NCBI RefSeq assembly: GCF_022682495.2
Contig: NC_071397.1
Coordinates: 26,923,427 to 26,987,426 of the forward strand
DNA from: Desmodus rotundus
Lineage: Eukaryota; Chordata; Mammalia; Chiroptera; Phyllostomidae
DNA: 64,000 nt
Direction of reading: 5' to 3'
The position numbers were made by a program, and so were the translations under genes. Below the pieces are notes generated by a model. It had not been told where the DNA came from. It did no database searches and worked only from the letters and a program-made list of their open reading frames with translations. This document shows positions 24,630 to 35,922 of the stretch, in pieces (the first letter of the stretch is position 1; each line of letters opens with the position of its first letter).

Positions 24630-24898
24630 AAGGTAAAAATTTCCAGTTATATACAGACATGGAATGAAACGTAGCACTGTGATTATAGTTATGACTGTTT
24701 TGCATATTTGAAACTTGCTAAGTGAGTAGATCTTAAAAGTTCTCATCAGAAGAAAAAACTGTAGCTATGTTTGATAACAGATGTAAACTAGAGCTACTGT
24801 GGTAAACATTTTGAAATACATATAAATATCAAATAATTATATTATATACCTGAAATGAGTAAAATATATACTCAATATACCTTGATTAAAAAAATATA
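24630..24898 (+). repeat. LINE-1 3' UTR
   Basis: 'gtgattatagttatgactg', 'tttgaaacttgctaagtgagtagatcttaaaagttctcatca', 'gaaaaaactgtagctatgt' and 'atatacctgaaatgagtaaaatatat' are the conserved order of an L1 3' UTR subtype. It ends in an A-rich tail at 24885-24898. A (TA)n run at 24588-24603 lies just upstream. Confidence 0.75.
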
Positions 24899-24962
24899 GG
24901 TGATATTGACTCCAAGAAATCTCTGCATTATTTATATTTACTCAGAATGCATCTAGCATTTA

Positions 24963-25008
24963 GAAGTTTTTTGATTTATGTCAGCATTTCAAAGTTTTTG
25001 ATTTATGT
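24963..25008. repeat. 27-bp tandem duplication
   Basis: 'aagttttttgatttatgtc' is repeated after 27 bases with one T lost. Simple local duplication. Confidence 0.7.
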
Positions 25009-25109
25009 CTAAAAAATATGTCACATATGTGGATTAACAATAGCTAGAAATGTTTTATTTTTCCTCCTGTCACTCCTACAGAGAAGTAGAGTTTATGTTC
25101 TCTCTCTTT

Positions 25110-25520
25110 AAAACTGGGTTGGTGCCGGGTGACTCAAGACAGGGCCCATTCTACCACACTTGTTAAGGGCTGGCCAGGAGGCTCCGGCCAGCGGGAATGT
25201 GTGTTGTTTGGGGAATGGATTGTAACTCCCTCCCTATCTCCTTTAGGGAGTGGCTTCCTGTCCTGTGACTGCTTCTTGCTGCACTTACACACTGAGGTAA
25301 TGGGGTTTAGAGGCAGGTATAGGACACACGTCTTCTTAGTCTGAGACCCCTTACAATGAGCCTCAGACTGCAGGAGGCGCCGTCTCTCTCGCACTTACCC
25401 GCCCCCATCAGTGCGCTCCCTGCAAAGTGAGTAATAAACAGTATGTCCACATCTGCTAGTCCTCTGGGTGCTTTCTTTTCTTTTCTTTCTTTTTTTTTTC
25501 AGAATACTTTGAACCCTTAA
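25110..25520 (+). mobile_element. probable endogenous retrovirus LTR
   Basis: This is a GC-richer island in AT-rich DNA. It holds 'cgccgtctctctcgcactt', 'gcgctccctgcaaagtgag' and an AATAAA at 25433-25438. About 50 bases further on comes a pyrimidine tract. This order (CT-rich box, polyadenylation signal, then a short distal part) is typical of the R and U5 of a solo LTR on the plus strand. TG and CA ends and target duplications were not fixed. I cannot name the family. Confidence 0.45.
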
Positions 25521-25949
25521 GCAGCTCCCAGGTTTGGGGCTCCTGTACTAGAGCTGGCACTTGATTATTTTAACTACTGGAAGGTAGTGGAGGTAATGCT
25601 GCTTCAGTTCTGGAGCTTAGCCTGAAGAGGTTTGGCAGCAACTACATTTGTACTTGTAAGTGTCCTGAAGTTGTGATGTAAACGGCAGGATACCAGGTAG
25701 AACACATGGGAAGGCCACAGGGTTAGGGAGTACCTGAAAACTCCGTGGAAGGACCGACCATCCCAGAATTACTGTCCAGTCCAGCCACCCAGCTATCCCT
25801 TCCAAGACAACTAAACTGTGAGTGACAACATACCTTGCACGGCCCAGCTCAGGGGAACCCCCACTCACTTAGCCCCCTTTACATAGAAGAACTGTCCACA
25901 CAGCTAAGCCCAGTCACCCCAGGTAATTTTGAGAGATTTAAAACTGTTT
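25521..25949. other. unassigned moderately GC-rich DNA
   Basis: It follows the LTR-like segment and could be an ERV internal remnant, but no gag, pol or env motif is visible in any frame. The antisense frame 25617-25868 is not recognisable. Confidence 0.35.
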
Positions 25950-26115
25950 TTACTCTATGCCACTTGGGGTTTGTTTATTTGTTTAATTTTTCAATTACAT
26001 ATGACATTCACTATTGTTTTATACTAGTTTCAGGTGTACAGTGTAGTGGTCAGACATTTATGTAATTTATGAAGTGATTACACCAATAATTCTAGTACCC
26101 ATCTGACATGTTATA
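25950..26115 (-). repeat. LINE-1 3' UTR, antisense
   Basis: 'tttttcaattacatatgaca', 'tactagtttcaggtgtacagtgtagtggtcagacattta' and 'aagtgattacaccaataattctagtacccatctgac' follow the complement of a common L1 3' UTR subtype closely. Confidence 0.75.
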
Positions 26116-26934
26116 ACAACAATAGGTATTTTCAATGATATAACAGCCAGACCTCAAATTGTCTCACACAAAAAGTCATTGATATGGCTGATGCTGACTC
26201 AGAGAAGAAAAAATATATATAACACAATCATGAGGATTAAGTCAGCAATATAACTTCGCTTATTTTAGTATTGGTACAGTGTTCTGATCATTTCTAAAGT
26301 CCTCAACCAAAAGCCCGTTATTGCTTTACTTTCCAGTAATAAATTCTAATGCTTAAACCAAGAAAGCAATAAAAACGCCACTTAATTTTGTCAGTTTTTA
26401 ATCACACCTTAAGCTTAAAAATAAAAAAAAATTACAAATATAATATACAAATGAATTTTCTGGTCAAATGCCCTTTTTTTTGCCATGTCACGGTAGTTGT
26501 GATCTATTGCAAATCTCTGTTTGCATTGCAAGTGTGGGATAATAACTTTGAAATTCTGACAGTATTAAAGTTTTAAAACTAATAAAATTATTAAGAAAAA
26601 CAAATCATGCCACTTGCGGTAGGTTGTTCCTAAAACTTAATACTTGAAAAGTAAAATATCTCACATACTAAAATGTTTTTCATCTTTGAATCTTCATTCT
26701 AGTTAATGGCAGGACATCAAATAAAATACTTGTTAATTTTGACTACAGCTGAGATTGCTGTTATCAAAAACTGTCTGCTGTTATCAGCATCTCTAAGTCC
26801 CATAATCAATGCTGTAAATTGACAATAAAAATGTATGCCTTACCTCTCAGTGTGAACGTGAAGATAATATTATAAAATATGAGGCCATGTTCACTAAAAA
26901 TCCATTGTTTACTGTAAGCACAATGTTGTACAGC
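26116..26934. other. unassigned AT-rich DNA
   Basis: No gene or confident repeat. Frame 26388-26576 is a chance frame. Confidence 0.5.
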
Positions 26935-27336
26935 TGATCTCTATAGCTTATTTTTATTGTTTAATTGAAACTTCATGCCCATTGATTAATAAATTCCATT
27001 ATCCCTTCACCGAGGTCCTGGTAACTGTCATTCGACATTTTGTTTTTATAAATTTGACAATTTTAGATACCTGATATAAGTGAAATCATGCAGGATTTGT
27101 GTCTCTGCACCTGTCTTATTTCATTTAGCAAAACATCTTCCAGGTTCATTCACACTATTGCATACTGCAGAACTTCCTTCTTTTATGAAGAATGAATAAT
27201 ATTTTATTTTAAATGTATGTGTTTGACCATCATTGCTCATTTAGGTAGTTTCTGAATTTGGGCTACTGTGAATAATGCTTTAGTGGGTAGTGAGTGCTAT
27301 CTTTTTGAGATCCCAATTATAATTCTTTTAGATATA

Positions 27337-27913
27337 TGAGGGGGTACTCAAATATTGAGTTTATTTATAAAAAATTGTGTATTTATTCTTACATGTTTAA
27401 ACTTCAGTGACTTTCAAAGTACTCTCCATTTGATGCAATATACCTATCAAGACTTTTTTTTTCACTGCTCAAAACAGTTTTTTAACTCATTTTGATGTCT
27501 TTTAGGGCTTCTGTCATTTTCTGTTTATTTGTTTCACCTCTTCCATGTCGGCAAAACGTTTCACTTTGAGGAAATTTTTTAATCTGGGAAAACAAAAAAA
27601 CATTGCTCAGAGTGAGATCAGGTGAATAGGAAGGGTGGGGCACAGGGTTCATGCCATTTTTGCTCAAAAACTGCTGAACACTCAGCACAGTGTGGGCAGG
27701 TGCGCTCATAAATTACCCATCATGAAACGGGCATACACATTGAAAGAGGTTTCAAACAAACTTCACTGAAGCCAAATACAGCATCTCACAATGACACCAG
27801 CTGGTACACTGATACACATGTGTTCCTAGAACAGTCACCTATTGGAGAAACCTGTACTACAAGAGGCCTGTCCTCCAGAAAATAACTTGGTTTTTCTGGG
27901 GTCTTCCCTTGTG
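27337..27913 (-). mobile_element. internally deleted mariner inserted in LINE-1
   Basis: The flanking L1 reads ...gatata then ctcacaaatggg... once the insert is removed, and TA is present on both sides (27335-27336 and 27914-27915). This is the target duplication of Tc1/mariner elements. The left end starts 'tgagggggtactcaaa'. The complement of the right end reads 'cacaagggaagacccc', so the terminal repeats are degraded. At 577 bp it is under half the length of a full mariner. It carries a transposase remnant on the minus strand. It is younger than the L1 it splits. Confidence 0.8.
27482..27709 (-). pseudogene. mariner transposase C-terminal remnant with lost catalytic residues
   Basis: The frame reads APAHTVLSVQQFLSKNG, then HPSYSPDLTLSNVFLF, then a C-terminal QKMTEALKDIK block: the second half of a mariner catalytic domain. 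The position of the second Asp (normally HDNAPAH) reads Met, and the position of the third Asp reads Asn (LSN instead of a xxD motif). The 34-residue spacing is kept. Both changes abolish metal binding, so the remnant is dead regardless of the missing N-terminal half. Confidence 0.8.
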
Positions 27914-28085
27914 TACTCACAAATGGGATTGCTGGATCATATGGTGTTTCTGTTTTTAATTTTTTAAGCAAACTCCATAATGTTTTTCACAATGATTGCA
28001 TAAGTTTGCATTCTCAGCCACAGTGTATAGTGTTCTAATTTCTCTACATTCTCACCAATGTTTGTTGTCTTCCATTTTGTTTTTT

Positions 28086-28288
28086 TTAAGATTTTATTTA
28101 TTTATTTTTAGACAGAGGGGAAGGGAGGGAGAAAGAGGAAGAGAAACATCAATGTGTGGTTGCCTCTAGAGTGTCCCCTAGTGGGGACCTGTCCTGCGAC
28201 CCAGCCATGTGTCCTGACTGGGAATCGAACCAGCAACTTTTGGTTCACAGGCTGATGCTCAATCTACTGAGCCACAACACTCAGGGCT
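28086..28288 (-). repeat. VES SINE
   Basis: On the minus strand the element opens with 'agccctgagtgttgtggctc', a tRNA-like A box region. It continues to 'ggttcgattcccagtcagga' (B box) and ends in the purine-rich 'ctctttctccctccctt' complement and an A/T tail. This is the tRNA-derived VES family of bats. It sits in the antisense L1 beside a T-run that may be part of the target duplication. Confidence 0.85.
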
Positions 28289-29575
28289 GTTTTTTGTTTT
28301 TAATAGTAGCTATTCTAATTGGTGTGAGGTACCTCATTATAATTTTGATTTATATTTCACTAGTGATTAGTGATATTGAGCATTTCTTCATGTACACGTT
28401 GGCTATTTGTAGGTTTTCTTTGGACAAATATCTACTCAAGCCTTTAGCTCATTTTATAATTGGGTTAGTATTTTTAGCTATTGAGCTGTAGAAATTCCAT
28501 ATATATTTTGGAAATTAACCCCTTATTGGATATATGGTTGAAAATATATTTTCTCCCTTTCCACGGATGTACATTTTACCCTGTTGATTATTTACTTTGC
28601 AGAAGATTTTTCCTTTGACTAGTCCCATTTGTCTATTTTTGCAATATTTCCTCTACTTTTAGCCATAAAATCATTGCCAATAGCAATTTCATTAAGCTCT
28701 TCTTTTATGTTTTCTTCAAGGAATTTTATAGTTTCAGGTCTTATGTTTCAGAATTTAATACATTTTGAGTTGACTCTGGTGCATGATATGTGATAAGGTT
28801 CCAATTTCATTCTTTTGCATATGGATATCCAGTTTTTCCAATACCATTTGTTAAAGAGAATGTTCTTTTCTCAATATATATTTTTGATACCCTTTTCAAA
28901 GATCAAATGACAATGAATGCATGGGTTTATTTCTGGGCTCTTTATTCTGTTCCATTGGCCTATATGTCTGTCTGTATGTCAATATTATACTGTTTTAATT
29001 ACGATAGCTTTGTAATATACTATTTTAAATCAGGATGTATTATGCCTCCACATGTGTTTTTGTTAAGTTTACTTGAGTATCAGAGTTCTTTGTTGTTTCA
29101 TATGAATTTTAGAATTTTTTTCAATATCTATAAATAAATGCCATTAGGTTTTTGATAAGGCTTGAATTGAATGTATACATTATTTGGGGAAAAATGACCA
29201 TTTTAATTACATTAAAACTTCTAATCCATGAACTCAGGATGTCTTTGTATTAGTTAATATCTTTTTTTTTATTTATTTCATTATGTTTTCCAATTTTTAG
29301 TGTTTTGAGTTTTTTACTTTGTTGATTACATTTATTCCCAAATATTTTATTCTTTATGGTACATGGGATTGGTTTTTTTAGATAGTTAATTGTTAATGTA
29401 TAGAAATGCAACTGATTTTTGTATGTTGATTTTTATCCTGTAACTTTTTATGAATTACTTTATGAATGCTGATAGTTCATTTTTATTGGAGTCTTTAGGG
29501 CCTTCTCTATATAAGATCATGTCATCTGGAAATGAAAACAAATGAGTTCTTCCATTTACTTTGCTAAATTAAGTT

Positions 29576-31415
29576 TTCTTAATATACATTTTCTCTTCTA
29601 TTGCGATATATAAAATATAACTCAATCAGTTTAGTATAACTAAATAGACATTCCATGGTCTTTCTCCGGTGTCATCATATCTTTTTTCTTAGACCTAGGT
29701 CGAAGGCTATAAGATGAAATTCTTTATATTAACACACTCAATAGACAATATACTTTTTTTTATTCTTATTCATCAGTGGTAGAGTGACATGTATATTCTT
29801 TAAATGACATTACAAAGAGGGTCTTATTTATGATATAACCAGGAGTAGAGTCAGAAATAAATTTATAGTATGTTAATATATTTGCTTACTGATGTACATT
29901 ATGGAGATACTTTGGCAAACATCATGATAATATTTTTCCTCTTGCATCATTTCATTCTGATGAACTTGGATATTGTCCAAAAAAGATTAAAGATATGTAC
30001 TTCAAAGCCTCTGAAATTCTGTATTTATACCCTCACTGTATACTGACATAAACTGTAATTTTAATATACAAACAAGAGTAAAGTGCACAATTCTGAAATA
30101 ACAATCAGTGATACAGCTACCATCAGCCTCTCTCATAAGTAAACAAAAAGTGTAGTTAAAAATGCAGAACTGTTCAAGACATATTAGTAAAATTATTAAG
30201 TTTGGGCACAAATACTAGGCTTACTAAAAAAGCAAAAGTTATGTCTCTTCTAAAGTCATCACTCAGAACTTTCAAATTCATTTTGATATTGCAAGCAGAT
30301 TAATACAATGACCACCTGTGTGTTTTTCCCATTAGAGTTGATTTTATCTTGCAGAATTCAACATTTCTAGCCCATGTTATATTTCACCTTGCATCTGGTT
30401 TATAAAATTGTTTCATGTGCAATTTTGCCAATTACTAAAATAACTTTATATTTTACAAATGTATTCTTTTAATGCAAATGATAAAATTCATTAAAAAGGA
30501 AAGCCATAGGAATATTGCTCAGACACCACATTTTTTTTCTATTTTTTTTTTCTGGCTAACTGCTGAGAACTAAAAGGTCTCTATTACCAATGATGAATAT
30601 GTTTTCAATGGGGAATTCAATTTTAAACAGAGCTTTTCACCTTTCAGCTAACTGGTAAATTCAGTTTGCTAATACAACACCTAATGCAGTTCTCTTGTTA
30701 GATCTACAAAGTAGTTTTGGACGGAGTTTTCATCAATCTCTGTTAATGATTAATAGGGACAAATATCACAGGAATCAAGCCACTAAATCTCAAACCCTCT
30801 TTAGGGAACTAATTTTAAAAAATGGTGTTTAGTTTCTCCTCCTATTGGAAGAAGTTATGGATAGTTATCACAAAATATTAAAATATTTTTGGTATTTTTA
30901 CATTTCTTTGAACATTGTAATGCAATATAATATAATATAATATAGTGAATGATTAGTTAAATTTTGCAATATTATGTTATTTTTATGTTTGCACTATGTT
31001 GTAAGTAAGACTAGTCAGGAAATTTTTTAGGACTTGAATTGTCATTTCTTATGGAATAATAAAAGAATCAGAAAGGCCTACCATGATTTTCTGTATTTAG
31101 TATCCTTTAAATGATGTAGAACAATCTTTTTCTGAAACTCACTTGTAAAAGTATCTGAAACTTAAATTATTTTGCAATGTTATTTTTTATTTTTGTTTTC
31201 TTTAGAAAGCTTTTTTAAAAATTACTTTCTATACAGAATTTTACGATATAATCTTGGAAATGGACTTTTAAAAAAGAAAAGCATCAATTTTATTGTTTTC
31301 AGATTTAACAGCATAGAACAACATAAATGGTATTCTAATATTTTGCATTCTCACGGGTTTTTGTGCCTCATATGCTTCAATGCTCCGTTGTTAGCCACAT
31401 ACATATTAAGGATTA
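29576..31415. other. unassigned AT-rich DNA
   Basis: No gene or confident repeat. A short (AATAT)n run lies near 30925-30945. Frames such as 30002-30211 and 31172-31426 are chance frames. Confidence 0.5.
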
Positions 31416-31893
31416 TGTCGTTTTAGAGAACTGACCACTTTGTCATTATGTAATACCTCAATCTTTGACAACTTCCCTTGCTTTAAAATTTGCCTTGTCT
31501 AAAATCAATATAGCTATTCCTTCATTCTTTTAATTAAAGTTAGATTGGTGTATTTTTCCCCTATGTACTTCTTTTTAATCTGTATGATTTTTATGTTTAC
31601 AGTGAGTTTCTTGTAGAAAACATATACTGGGTTCTTGCCTTTGATTGGCTGTCTTTTAACCGGTACATTTAGACCATTGATATTCATAGTGATTATTGAT
31701 ATCAACTATATTTATTAGTGTTTTCTATTAGTTACCCCTGCTGTGGTTCCTATTTTTGTCGTTCACCTTTTCCTGCCTTTTGTGGTTTTAATTCAGTATT
31801 TTATGTGATTCAATTTCTCTCCTTTCTTAGCATATTTGTTATACTGAAAAAAAACTTTTCAGTGGTTGCCCTAGGGGTTTCAATATACATTTA

Positions 31894-32102
31894 AAAAATA
31901 TTTTATTTATTTATTTTTAGAGAAGGTAAGGGAGGAAAAGAGAGAGGGAGAGAAACATAAATGTATGGTTGCCTTTGGTGCGCCTCACCACTGAGGACCG
32001 GGTCTGCAAACCAGGCATGTGCCCTGCCTGACTGGGAATCGAACTGGTGACCCTTTGGTTTGCAGGCCAGCACTCAATCCACTGAGCCACACCAGCCAGG
32101 GC
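31894..32102 (-). repeat. VES SINE
   Basis: The minus strand reads 'gccctggctggtgtggctca' at its 5' end and carries the B box 'ggttcgattcccagtcag'. Flanking imperfect duplications (ttcaatatacattta on the left, tgcaatataaattta on the right) mark the target site in the older L1. Confidence 0.88.
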
Positions 32103-32300
32103 ATGCAATATAAATTTATAGTTAATTCAAGCCCACTTTCAGATAACACCATACTATTTCACAGGTAGTGTGAAAATGTTGTAACAATAAAGTAATTCTA
32201 AATCCTCCCTCTATCACTTTCATTATTACTATAATTTATTTCATTTATATATTATCATAGTTTGTAATATAACCCTAAGCATACATGACTGCATACATTT

Positions 32301-32507
32301 TTTAAAAATGTTTTATTTATTTACTCTTAGAGAGAAGGGGGGAGAGGGAGAAAGAGAGGGAGAGAAACATCAATGGTCTGTTTTTCTCATGCTCCCATAC
32401 AAGGCACCTGGCCCACAACACAGGCATGTTCCTGACCAGGAATTGAACCAGTGACCTCTCACTCTGTGGGACAATGCCCAACGAACTGAGCCACACTGGT
32501 CAGGGCT
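32301..32507 (-). repeat. VES SINE
   Basis: The minus strand begins 'agccctgaccagtgtggctc' and has the B box 'ggttcaattcctggtcagg'. Target duplications are 13 bases with two mismatches: gactgcatacatt at 32287-32299 and gatcgcatacatt at 32508-32520. Confidence 0.88.
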
Positions 32508-32547
32508 GATCGCATACATTGTTGATGTTGTTTTTAAAAGTGTTGTC

Positions 32548-32775
32548 GAAAACAAAAATGAACTAAGCAAACAACTAGAACAGGAACAGAATCACAGAAA
32601 TAGACATCACATGGAGGGTTATCAGTAGGGTTGGGGAGGGGGGAAGGATGGGGGAAAAGGTACAAGGAATAAGAAGCTAAATAGTAGGTACAAAATAGAC
32701 AGGAGGAGGTTAAGAATAGTATGGGAAATAAGGAAGCCAAAGAACTTATATGTATAACCAATGGATATGAACTAA
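32548..32775 (+). repeat. LINE-1 / half-L1 3' UTR, truncated at both ends
   Basis: It starts at 'aaaacaaaaatgaactaagc' and continues with 'acaactagaacaggaacaga', 'gatcacatggag'-like DNA, a G-rich tract and 'ggaagccaaagaacttatatg'. It is clearly homologous to 53317-53647 and to 41870-42110. The normal end with the 'aactgtaatagcataatca' motif is missing. The match stops near 32770 and unrelated DNA follows. Confidence 0.75.
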
Positions 32776-33035
32776 GGTACCCCGTAGGGGGGTTGTCAAT
32801 TCCCGTTATTTTCTCTCAGAGCCCTGAGCTGTCACATTAGAAGTCTGAGCATCTTAAGGCCAGCATGCCTTGTGTAAGTCTAAGGTAGGCAGTGGAAGAA
32901 GACTCAAGACAAAAACACAGAGCGAAAGAGAGAGATAAATATCTGTTCAGGCTGCAACTGTTCCAGCTGTTAGTAGTGAGCAGAGACATCGTGGGCCAAG
33001 GATGAGTTTTTCCTGTTCAATACTTCCAATGCACA
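32776..33035. other. unassigned, possibly LTR-derived
   Basis: A more complex segment ('gccctgagctgtcacatt', 'ggcagtggaagaagactcaagac', 'gagagagataaatatctg', 'gagcagagacatcgtgggcc') has the flavour of an old LTR, but I cannot match it to a family. No coding signal. Confidence 0.3.
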
Positions 33036-35643
33036 CGATGTGAGATGTAATAATAATTTGCAGCTTTACATGTTGTTTGTTAAGCAGCAGTAACTAAATA
33101 ATAGGTTCACTTCTTTTACTCTCATACTTTGAGAGACATATATTCAGTGCTTATTTATAATGGTATTTGTGTCTAAAACATATTTAACATAATTTTATGT
33201 TATCTTAATACATAAACTGCTGTTGACTGTTACAAATGTAAGTGTAAAATGAGAAAATTATCATCAAAGACCAATACAATTTTATATCTTAATCCAAGTA
33301 TGTTTTTATAATTAGCTTTCTAACTCTTAAATATGTACTGATCTTTATACTTTCTGTTTAATAACTAATATTTAAATTTTATTTTATCTTTTATCACAAT
33401 TTATTTTATTTTGACCCACATCAGCTATAGTGTGCTCACAAGTGCCCCTTACCCTAACATAGCAGTTGGTCCTTGCTAACTTGAACGGCCAGGTGGATAG
33501 GTTCTCTGTTGTAATATTTTCTTTTCTTTTCTTTACTTTTCTTTAGTTTTTGAAATAAAACTACATTTCATTATCAGTATCTATTGGTATTTAGTGTAGA
33601 GGGAGGCGTTTGCTATGTATCTATTTTTTATTCCTTTCTTAGGTGTTTTATATTTCCTATCCTGGATATGTGTAATGTGGTGATTTTTATAAAGAGAAAA
33701 GGATAGATAAAGATAGAGATATTTTCAAATGCAATGAGGTCATTTGATGTCCTCATGTAATTTTCAATAATAAATGAAATCATTATTTGAATATTTTATC
33801 TTCCCTACTTTCCAACTGCCTTAGTTTAGGAACGCTGTCAAATGATTATAAACGAGTGCCTTTAATGCATCTACCACATTCCTTTCCTATGTCTCACCAT
33901 TCTCAGCTATTCACTAACATTTCATGGATTCCAGGGTGAGGTAAATTTATTGAATTTACTTTCTCCTTTCTCCCTTTTTATTTTCTGCTGCACAAAAGTA
34001 GCTGTTCACTGCGTATTGTACTTTCCAATTCACCACTTGAAACGTTCATCTCAATGCAATCTTTCTTTACCACTCTGTAAAGAGCCTTTCAGCCTCTTAA
34101 GAATATAAATTCAAATTTGTCTGACTTACCCTTATTTTTATAACACCATCAATTCATAGTTATGATGCTATTTTTCTTAGCTCACACTTAAAAAGAATGA
34201 AGTCGACACTTTGCTAATAAGGAATGCTAGCAAATTTGAGTTGAGATTTGTTTTGTCCAAGACTGATGTAGATCCTAAGACAAATCTCTCAGGACACACA
34301 AGATAAGAGAAAATTTTACAAATGCCTTAGTGATTTTTACCATTTACAATACAGTTGCTATGTATTCAAGAGAGTTGGGAAGGGAGGGAGGGAGGAAGTC
34401 ACAGCAGACAGTTTTGCTTTCTTTCTAAGTGTGTCTTTTTAGTACTTGGTATGGCAGCCAGTGGTCAGCCTCATCAGGGTTCCTGGTGTTCGCCTGGAAT
34501 ATCTGACTTCCTTAAGAGCCAATCTCTGCATATCCCCTGATTTTGCCCTTTAGAGCCTCCTGTTCCAAGAGGGCACCAAGTCTAAACTGATAACAAAATT
34601 TGCCAAATGTATTCTTCCTTTTTTTGGCTTAAAGCAACAAGAATACTCCTCAGTAGCATTGCCAAGGTTGAAAATCCATTCCCATTTGCCCCATAGTTCA
34701 TTTTACTGAACATCAATGGCACTCTGCCAGGATCCAATCTGGGATGCTGTCCAGGTAGGGAGTGAGTCATAGAGTTGCTATTATTTTAATCTGTTTCTTT
34801 ACACTACTTATTGCAAACAATTACTTGATGCTTCTAACATGGTGAGGAGACACTCCTTAATTTCATATTGATTTAAGTTTCTCTCTATGTTTATATTCCA
34901 CTTGTCATTTCAGTTGGAGGAAGGGGTGGAAAGGGCCACAGAGCAACTTTTGTTCAAAGCTGTCATCTAGACAAAAAATATCTGGTCTCCATTTTAAACA
35001 GAAATATTCTTACCAAAATATTATTTATTTAAGACTTGAAGTTATTATCTGTTCCCAAATTATACAAACATATACATTTGCTTCAATTCTAGAAGTATCT
35101 TCTAATAGAAGAGTAAATTAGCACCCCACAATCATTGATGTTTTAAAAAGTACTGAAAAGGTATGTTGAATGTCAGGAAACTGAATGTATGTTTTATTAT
35201 TGCCATTCATCATCATTTCAAAAGCCCTGTTAAAGTAACAACCTCCATATGCCCAACATATTGCTTACAAAATGAGCAAATACTGCTCACTCTTCCTATT
35301 TGACAAACTATAGTAATCAGTGTCCATTTGGTTTTAAATGAAAGAAATATAATTCAAAGTTTATCTCACACACACATAGTCAGTAAGAGTGAAAATGAGA
35401 GAGAGAGAGAGAGGGAGAGAGAATAATCTAGCACATAAAAGTGAATGATCAAGGAGTTCTCTGCTTAAGAAGAGCTAAGTTCAGAAGATCAAAAGTGGAT
35501 TCTGTGTATTTATATATCTGCTGCTTTTGATTTCAGAAGTAGTATAGCCTAGGGCTTAAAATATCTGAATGATATTAGCTATCCTTATTATGAGCACCAC
35601 TACTAATATTAATATTATCATTAGCACATAATTCTGTATTACC
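33036..35643. other. unassigned DNA
   Basis: No gene or confident repeat. Bases 34355-34790 are GC-richer and may be unique sequence. A (GA)n run lies at 35396-35420. Frames 34355-34540 and 34582-34770 overlap on opposite strands without recognisable domains. Confidence 0.5.
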
Positions 35644-35658
35644 TATGAAAGTGTTTTT

Positions 35659-35907
35659 TAAATTATTTTATTGTTGTTCATTTATAGTTGTCTGCATTTT
35701 CTCCCCACCCCTCTACCCTACCCCAGCCAAACCCACCTCCCTCCCCTGCTTCCACCCTCCCCCTTGGTTTTGTCCATGTGTCCTTCATAGTAGTTCCTGA
35801 AAACCCTTCACCCTACTATCCCTTCCCCCCTCCCCTCTGGCTATTGTTAGATTGTTCTTAACTTCAATGTCTCTGGTTATATTTTGTCTGCTTTTTCTTT
35901 TGTTGAT
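35659..35907 (-). mobile_element. 5'-truncated LINE-1 with perfect target duplications
   Basis: An antisense L1 3' UTR of 249 bases, with the C-rich complement of the bat L1 tail (ccctaccccagcc, ccctcccccttgg, cccctcccctctgg). It is flanked by the identical 15-base duplication tatgaaagtgttttt at 35644-35658 and 35908-35922. The duplication and the A-tail orientation (T-rich side on the left) show target-primed reverse transcription. Perfect duplications suggest a fairly recent insertion. Confidence 0.92.
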
Positions 35908-35922
35908 TATGAAAGTGTTTTT

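Larger units (their letters stand above)
26935..29575 (-). repeat. LINE-1 (old L1M type), antisense, split by two insertions
   Basis: An antisense L1 covering the 3' UTR and the C-terminal half of ORF2. Landmarks are 'aaatgggattgctggatcatatgg' at 27921, 'attctcaccaatgtttgttg' at 28050, 'tattctaattggtgtgagg' at 28311, 'ttaaccccttattggatatatgg' at 28515 and 'ataagatcatgtcatctgg' at 29510. The L1 reading is interrupted at 27337-27913 by a mariner and at 28086-28288 by a VES SINE, and resumes in register after each. Stops and indels are everywhere, so no ORF2 protein survives. Confidence 0.85.
31420..32545 (-). repeat. LINE-1 ORF2 N-terminal region, antisense, split by two VES copies
   Basis: 'tttgtcattatgtaatacctc', 'aatatagctattccttcattc', 'cagtgagtttcttgtagaaaacatat', 'attggctgtcttttaaccgg' and 'agaccattgatattcatagtgattattg' are the complement of old L1 ORF sequence upstream of the reverse transcriptase. 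The stretch is broken at 31894-32102 and 32301-32507 by VES SINEs. Non-functional. Confidence 0.65.

Noticed and set aside
25617..25868. Possible retroviral gene fragment next to the LTR-like segment
   Set aside because: No gag, protease, polymerase or envelope motif can be seen in any frame, so I leave it unassigned.
32776..33035. MLT-type LTR
   Set aside because: Some purine-rich motifs resemble MLT/MST LTRs, but the order of landmarks does not fit and no ends are visible.
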